A stretch of DNA of 49,603 nt from JBKBYG01 sp046313435 (GTDB lineage Bacteria > Pseudomonadota > Alphaproteobacteria > Rickettsiales > Arcanibacteraceae): contig JBKBYG010000010.1 of NCBI GenBank assembly GCA_046313435.1, forward strand, positions 1 through 49,603, in the 5' to 3' direction. Of this stretch, positions 45,554 through 49,603 are shown one piece after another. The stretch's first letter is position 1; each line of letters begins with the position of its first letter. The position numbers and the translations under genes are program-made. The notes under the pieces were generated by a model. The model ran no database searches. It was not told the origin of the DNA and was given only the letters and a program-made list of their open reading frames with translations.

Positions 45554-45725
45554 GCACTAGTAGACCAGCTAATATGATTATTCTAACATTTAGAATTTTA
45601 TTAGCTGGCATTAAAACTATAGTAGTTTCAGGTGAGTTCGGATGAGCAAGACCTAAACAGTGAAGGTTGTCAAATGCCTAGTGAAAGACTAGTAACAATC
45701 CGCAAACTTCAAATCAAACTACTAT
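45554..45725. ncRNA. structured RNA candidate between infC and lnt
   Basis: This non-coding segment can fold in two exclusive ways. Fold 1: ATAGTAGTTT (45619-45628) pairs perfectly with AAACTACTAT (45716-45725), enclosing AGTT-c-GGAT / ATCC-gca-AACT and two hairpins (ACCT/AGGT and CTAGT-gaaag-ACTAG). Fold 2: CACTAG (45554-45559) pairs with CTAGTG (45678-45683), enclosing hairpin 45567-45605 and GCATT/AATGC. Fold 2 on the minus strand contains CATCCGAACTCA and TGAAAC, reminiscent of 5S rRNA loop C. The strand and the function are undetermined. Confidence 0.45.
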
Positions 45726-45734
45726 TTATTATAC

Positions 45735-46247
45735 TTAAACTTTAGGCGCTAGTATCATTAATATCGATTTATTACCTTCAAGCTTAGGTTCGTATTCAAC
45801 TTTTGCAAATTCAGAAATTTCTTCCTTAAGGCGCTCAAATAATTTCATCCCTATTTCTGCATGAGTTATTTCTCTTCCTTTAAATCGCAAAGTAATTTTA
45901 ACCTTATTACCTTCAGAAATAAATCTTACAATACTATCTTTTTTAACTTTATAGTCATGATCACCTATATTCTGTCTAAGTTTTATCTCTTTAGTTTCTT
46001 GAATTTTTTGCTTTTTACGAGCATCATGTGCCTTTTTCTTAGCTTCATATTTATGCTTGCCAAAATCCAAAATCTTACAAACTGGTGGCTCAGCATTAGG
46101 TGAAACCTCAACTAAATCTAGGCCAGCATTTTTTGCTTTCTCTAATGCATCTCTGAGGTTAACAATTCCTATCATATTACCTTCTTCATCAATTAGACGA
46201 ACGGTAGAAGATAAGATTTCATTATTTTTTTTAGGTAAGTTAGCTAT
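45735..46247 (-). CDS. infC: translation initiation factor IF-3
   Basis: Controls start-codon choice and ribosome recycling. Starting at the first ATG (46175) would remove conserved N-terminal sequence. The frame continues upstream with NNEI, STVRLIDEEGN and then MIGIVNLRDALE, as in normal IF-3. The only sensible start is ATA at 46247, with GGAG seven bases upstream, giving 170 residues. IF-3 genes often start with AUU or another non-AUG codon, which lets the factor repress its own synthesis. Further marks are PPVCKILDFGKHKYE and the C-terminal KITLRFKGREITH. It follows thrS by 18 bases, the classical order. Confidence 0.93.
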   Translation of the reverse strand: MANLPKKNNEILSSTVRLIDEEGNMIGIVNLRDALEKAKNAGLDLVEVSPNAEPPVCKILDFGKHKYEAKKKAHDARKKQKIQETKEIKLRQNIGDHDYKVKKDSIVRFISEGNKVKITLRFKGREITHAEIGMKLFERLKEEISEFAKVEYEPKLEGNKSILMILAPKV

Positions 46248-46265
46248 TTAATTACTCCATTATTA

Positions 46266-48173
46266 TTAATTAAATATGGCAGCTTCTTTTATTAGATTAT
46301 TCAGAGTTTCTTGTAAAGAGGTTATCTCTTGCTGCTCTGAACCAATTCTTCTTATAGAAACTGTGTTATTTTCCATTTCTTTTTTTCCAACTGCAAATAT
46401 TAAAGGTATTTTTTTAATAGAATGCTGTCTAATTTTATAATTAATTTTTTCTGCAGAAATGTCAAGCTTAGACCTTATGCCTAACTCATCTAAACGCTTT
46501 TTTATTTCTATTGCATATTCTTCTGCATCACTTGTAACATTTACTATAGCAACCTGCACTGGAGCAAGCCAGACAGGAAATTTACCTCCGTATTGTTCAA
46601 TAAGTATACCTATGAACCGCTCAAAAGTCCCAATAATTGCCCTATGTAGCATGACTGGTCTATGTTTATTACCATCAGCACCTATATACGCCGCATCTAG
46701 TCTTTCAGGAAGAACAAAATCTACTTGTAAAGTTCCACATTGCCAATCTCTTCCTATCGCATCCCTTAAAACGAACTCAAGCTTTGGCCCATAAAAAGCA
46801 CCCTCACCTGGATTCATGCTATATTCTAACCCTGCTGCTTCCACTGCTTCTTTAAGTGAGTTTTCAGCTTTATCCCAAGTTTCGTCGCTCCCTGCCCTAA
46901 CTTCAGGACGATCTGAAAATTTTACCTTTACATCAGTAAATCCAAAATCATTATATACTTCCTTTAACAATTTACAGAACTTAATTGTTTCGTCAGTTAT
47001 CATATCTTCGCTACAAAATATATGAGCGTCGTCTTGAACGAATCCTCTTACTCTCATAATTCCATGCAAAGAACCTGAAGGCTCATTACGATGGCAAGCA
47101 CCGAATTCTGCCATTTTAAGCGGTAAATCTCTATAGCTCTTAAGACCTTGATTAAATATTTGCACATGGCACGGGCAACTCATAGGTTTTAATGCCATTG
47201 TTTTATCTTCAGTAACGGATGTAAACATAGCGTGGCCAAATTTTTCCCAGTGACCTGAAGCTTCCCAAAGCGCCCTATCAACAAGCATAGGTGTTTTTAC
47301 TTCAATATAACCTTCTTTAGCTATCTTATTCCTGATATAATTTTCAATGATTCTATATAATGTCCATCCTTTCTCATGCCAGAATATCATACCTGGGGCT
47401 TCTTCTTGTAAATGGAATAAATCTAGCTCTTTTCCAAGCTTACGATGGTCTCTTTTTGCAGCTTCTTCTAAAAACATTAAATATTGTTTTAAATCTTCTT
47501 TGCTTGCCCAAGCAGTACCATATATTCTTTGAAGCATCTTATTTTTGCTATCACCGCGCCAATAGGCACCTGCAAGTTTAGTAAGCTTGAATGCTTTGAT
47601 TTTTGCAGTGGATGGTGCGTGCGGACCTCTACAAAGATCAACAAAGTTTCCTTGCTTATAAAAGCTAAGCTCATCTTCTGCTGGGATAGCTTCAATAATT
47701 TCTACTTTATAATGCTCACCTTTTTCCTTATAATATTTTATAGCTTCTTCTTTAGTCCATAAATGTCTAGTTATTGCTTCATCTCTTTTTACTATCTCAT
47801 ACATTCTTTGCTCAATCAGCTCTAAATCATCTGTAGTAAAGGGCTCATCGCGTGCAAAATCATAATAGAAACCATTTTCAATAGCAGGCCCTATTGTCAC
47901 TTGAGTTTCCGGGAATAACTCTTGTACAGCCTCGGCTAAAATATGCGCAGCATCATGCCTTATTATTTCTAATCCTTCAGGATCTTTACCTGTAATAATA
48001 GTAACTTTTGCATCACTTGTAATGGGAGTAACAAGGTCAACTAATTTATCATCTACTCTCATAGCTAGAGCTGCTTTGGCAAGAGAAGGACCAATAGAAT
48101 CTACTAATTCAATTCCCGAAATTGGACCATCAAAATTTTTTATACTATTATCTGGTAAAGTAATTCTTATCAT
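46266..48173 (-). CDS. thrS: threonyl-tRNA synthetase
   Basis: Class II synthetase, 635 residues. The TGS domain (about 1-60), the editing domain with HDAAHILAEAVQELF and the CRGPHAPST metal-like motif come first. The catalytic core follows with MSCPCHVQIF, AEFGACHRNEPSGSLHGIMR, VRGFVQDDAHIFC, and the zinc-binding Cys/His set. Motif 3 (RAIIGTFERFIGILIE) and an anticodon-binding domain end it. It lies upstream of infC and 21 bases downstream of the SURF1 gene on the same strand. Confidence 0.98.
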   Translation of the reverse strand: MIRITLPDNSIKNFDGPISGIELVDSIGPSLAKAALAMRVDDKLVDLVTPITSDAKVTIITGKDPEGLEIIRHDAAHILAEAVQELFPETQVTIGPAIENGFYYDFARDEPFTTDDLELIEQRMYEIVKRDEAITRHLWTKEEAIKYYKEKGEHYKVEIIEAIPAEDELSFYKQGNFVDLCRGPHAPSTAKIKAFKLTKLAGAYWRGDSKNKMLQRIYGTAWASKEDLKQYLMFLEEAAKRDHRKLGKELDLFHLQEEAPGMIFWHEKGWTLYRIIENYIRNKIAKEGYIEVKTPMLVDRALWEASGHWEKFGHAMFTSVTEDKTMALKPMSCPCHVQIFNQGLKSYRDLPLKMAEFGACHRNEPSGSLHGIMRVRGFVQDDAHIFCSEDMITDETIKFCKLLKEVYNDFGFTDVKVKFSDRPEVRAGSDETWDKAENSLKEAVEAAGLEYSMNPGEGAFYGPKLEFVLRDAIGRDWQCGTLQVDFVLPERLDAAYIGADGNKHRPVMLHRAIIGTFERFIGILIEQYGGKFPVWLAPVQVAIVNVTSDAEEYAIEIKKRLDELGIRSKLDISAEKINYKIRQHSIKKIPLIFAVGKKEMENNTVSIRRIGSEQQEITSLQETLNNLIKEAAIFN

Positions 48174-48194
48174 TTTTATTAATTGATTCTTTAA

Positions 48195-48896
48195 TTATTT
48201 CAAATTCTGTTTTCTGTAAAAATAAAATACGATAACTAGTGTTATTGCTAATGAATACCATGTTATAGCATAACCTAAATGATCATTTCTAATATTCGGC
48301 GAAATGGTTTTTGCTATAGGCAATTTATCTTTCTCATTTATTTTTTTTTGCAAAAGAAAAAAAGGAACTAAATCTAATTTAGTATATTCTTTTATAGCAT
48401 TTAAATCTATCCAAAGCCATAAATTCTTATCTAAATCATTTTTAGGAGTAAAAGTTTTCTTCTTTTCGCCTCTTAAGATTAAGCCTTCAATTTCAACCTC
48501 ATCGTTTATAATAGTATCCGGACGGGTAATTATATTTTTTTTGGATTCCGGCACCCAGCCTCGATTTACCAATATAAATTCATTATTTATAGTTTCAAAA
48601 GGAGTTAAAATAAAATATCCAACTTTTCCCTTAAATTCTATACTTCCACCATATAAATGAACTTCTTTATCATTTATAAAATGTCCTTTTAATTTAATAT
48701 TTCTGTACTCAGATTCGTCTATATTAAGATCATTTATTCTTTCAGGCGAATAAGACTCTATTACAATTCTTTTATCAATTTTCTCTATAATTGAATTTTT
48801 CCAATTTAATCTGTAAATTTGCCAAGTGCCAAGCGAAATTAATAACAAAAATGTTATGAAAAAACACAGCCAAGCCATTAATTTATTATCGTTCAT
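48195..48896 (-). CDS. SURF1 family protein
   Basis: Assembly factor for the aa3-type cytochrome c oxidase, probably in heme a insertion. The 233-residue protein has a membrane helix at each end (LMAWLCFFITFLLLISLGTW and YAITWYSLAITLVIVFYFYR). Between these are the SURF1 marks GTWQIYRL, YFILTPF, ILVNRGWVP and the final HLGYAITWY. The ATG overlaps the TGA of the upstream dehydrogenase gene. Cytochrome oxidase structural genes are outside the window. The product implies aerobic respiration. Confidence 0.93.
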   Translation of the reverse strand: MNDNKLMAWLCFFITFLLLISLGTWQIYRLNWKNSIIEKIDKRIVIESYSPERINDLNIDESEYRNIKLKGHFINDKEVHLYGGSIEFKGKVGYFILTPFETINNEFILVNRGWVPESKKNIITRPDTIINDEVEIEGLILRGEKKKTFTPKNDLDKNLWLWIDLNAIKEYTKLDLVPFFLLQKKINEKDKLPIAKTISPNIRNDHLGYAITWYSLAITLVIVFYFYRKQNLK

Positions 48897-49603
48897 GATG
48901 TCATATTATCATTATTTGCATATAAATTTAAATCAGAATTTCTTTCTGTTTTTTCGAAATCATTTTCATCATTAAAAATGTATTTTTTATTATTTTCTGA
49001 ATCTGTGCTTTTTTTGTCAATTAAAAATTTATTTTTTTTTAATATACCCATATCGGCTTCAAAACATTCCTTAAGATTAACAGTTTCTTGCATTACTGCA
49101 ATTAATTTATTTTTTTCTTTTTCATTTAGTTCCAAGCCCTCAACTTCCGCCCCTTCAGGCCCTATTATTGCCATAATACCTGTACATACTTCCTTATTAA
49201 AATCAATATTATATTTTTTTAAATCTTCTTTATTTATTACTAAGGCCATAGGTAATTTAATTGTTTTTTTTCTTAAATATAGCGATGCTATAGTTGAAGC
49301 TATAGTCGCGGGGTTGATAGAAGCCGTTCTTTGTCTTTTATTTTGCGCTATCAAATCTCCGCGCTCATATGTCTGCTCTTTTGCTTTATATAAAACTTCT
49401 TTTATATTTTCCTCAGTTAAATTATATTTTTTTAATTCTGTAATAGGATGATCATTAACCTTTATCATACTTTCAACCATCAGCATATCTTTACCACGAT
49501 GCGCTCCAATTACAATAGATTTAACTGATTCAATTTTTACATTATAGTTTTTTAATTCCTCTTTCAAATTATAAGCGTATCTAGCACTATCAGCAGCCAC
49601 CCC
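48893..49603 (-). CDS. mdh: malate/lactate dehydrogenase family, C-terminal part
   Basis: The gene enters from the right edge, so the NAD-binding half is missing. What remains starts in GVAADSARYAYNLKEELK, which corresponds to the substrate-binding 'DSARFR' region, followed by VIGAHRGKDMLMV, matching the catalytic-His loop (usually GGHGDTMVP). NPATIASTIASLYL, MAIIGPEGAEVEGLELNEKE and a final helix agree with the family. The His loop is unusual (HRGKD instead of HGDT), and a 45-residue hydrophilic tail is added. Malate dehydrogenase is the best call because Rickettsiales need it for the TCA cycle, but the altered loop leaves room for another substrate. The stop overlaps the SURF1 start. Confidence 0.75.
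   Translation of the reverse strand, partial: GVAADSARYAYNLKEELKNYNVKIESVKSIVIGAHRGKDMLMVESMIKVNDHPITELKKYNLTEENIKEVLYKAKEQTYERGDLIAQNKRQRTASINPATIASTIASLYLRKKTIKLPMALVINKEDLKKYNIDFNKEVCTGIMAIIGPEGAEVEGLELNEKEKNKLIAVMQETVNLKECFEADMGILKKNKFLIDKKSTDSENNKKYIFNDENDFEKTERNSDLNLYANNDNMTS

Noticed and set aside
45554..45683. Calling this segment a 5S rRNA gene
   Set aside because: Helix I is short, loop C spacing is off by several bases, and no 23S gene is near. The similarity is kept as an observation only.
48304..48660. Plus-strand open frames opposite SURF1 and the dehydrogenase (also 48978-49451)
   Set aside because: They are antisense shadows of well-recognised genes with Phe/Ser-rich, non-protein-like composition.

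Overview
The window is AT-rich, tightly packed in places, and looks like the chromosome of an obligate intracellular alphaproteobacterium of the order Rickettsiales. The reasons are a very long ankyrin-repeat protein, the rpsF-rpsR-rplI order, an alphaproteobacterial type of heat-shock promoter in front of dnaK, a fused ispDF gene, a TAXI-type solute receptor paired with a universal stress protein, an isolated znuC, and several recently broken genes among intact housekeeping genes. A Midichloriaceae-like member is my guess; family rank is not decided by anything I can see. TAA, TAG and TGA all end intact genes here (hisS ends in TAG; thiE and thiL in TGA), so the standard code applies.

Layout. 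1-4006: most of a giant ankyrin-repeat protein on the minus strand, running off the left edge and carrying a diverged internal duplication with a 1080-bp period. 4311-7564: DEAD-box helicase and the rpsF-rpsR-rplI ribosomal operon. 7800-8078: bolA. 8182-10902: universal stress protein, TAXI receptor and a dicarboxylate/amino-acid symporter. 11034-14745: a processive glycosyltransferase gene broken by one amber codon, a barrel-like envelope protein and a protein of unknown function. 14770-19159 (plus strand): TPR protein, ispE, RDD protein, rlmH and an unknown gene. 19214-22483: a very large repeat protein ending in pentapeptide repeats, probably a host- or envelope-directed protein. 22879-26188: dnaK and dnaJ. 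26384-31060: a small membrane protein, hisS, znuC, rplM-rpsI, an XRE regulator and a BON lipoprotein. 31298-33650: a KdpD-like kinase gene broken by TGA inside its ATP-binding G2 box, followed by an intact KdpE-like regulator. 34071-39903: a coiled-coil membrane protein built on 33-bp tandem repeats, ssb, uvrA and ispDF. 39920-42890: a TPP-riboswitch-controlled operon of an MFS transporter, thiE and thiL. 42996-43948: two more members of the small membrane family seen at 26384, one with an amber codon. 43997-49603: lnt, a structured non-coding region, infC (apparent AUA start), thrS, a SURF1 gene and a partial malate/lactate dehydrogenase gene.

How the parts work together. Isoprenoid synthesis is represented by ispE and ispDF. 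Thiamine is handled by a riboswitch-controlled importer plus ThiE and ThiL, with no pyrimidine or thiazole synthesis gene in view, which suggests precursor salvage. Uptake of host metabolites is served by the TAXI receptor, the symporter and ZnuC. The host-facing or lineage-specific component is the ankyrin protein, the pentapeptide protein, the hendecad coiled-coil protein and a three-member family with a YASDEYY-type motif. The most unusual signals are that small family, the structured segment between lnt and infC, the thiamine operon with an uncharacterised transporter, and three otherwise intact reading frames each interrupted by exactly one in-frame stop.
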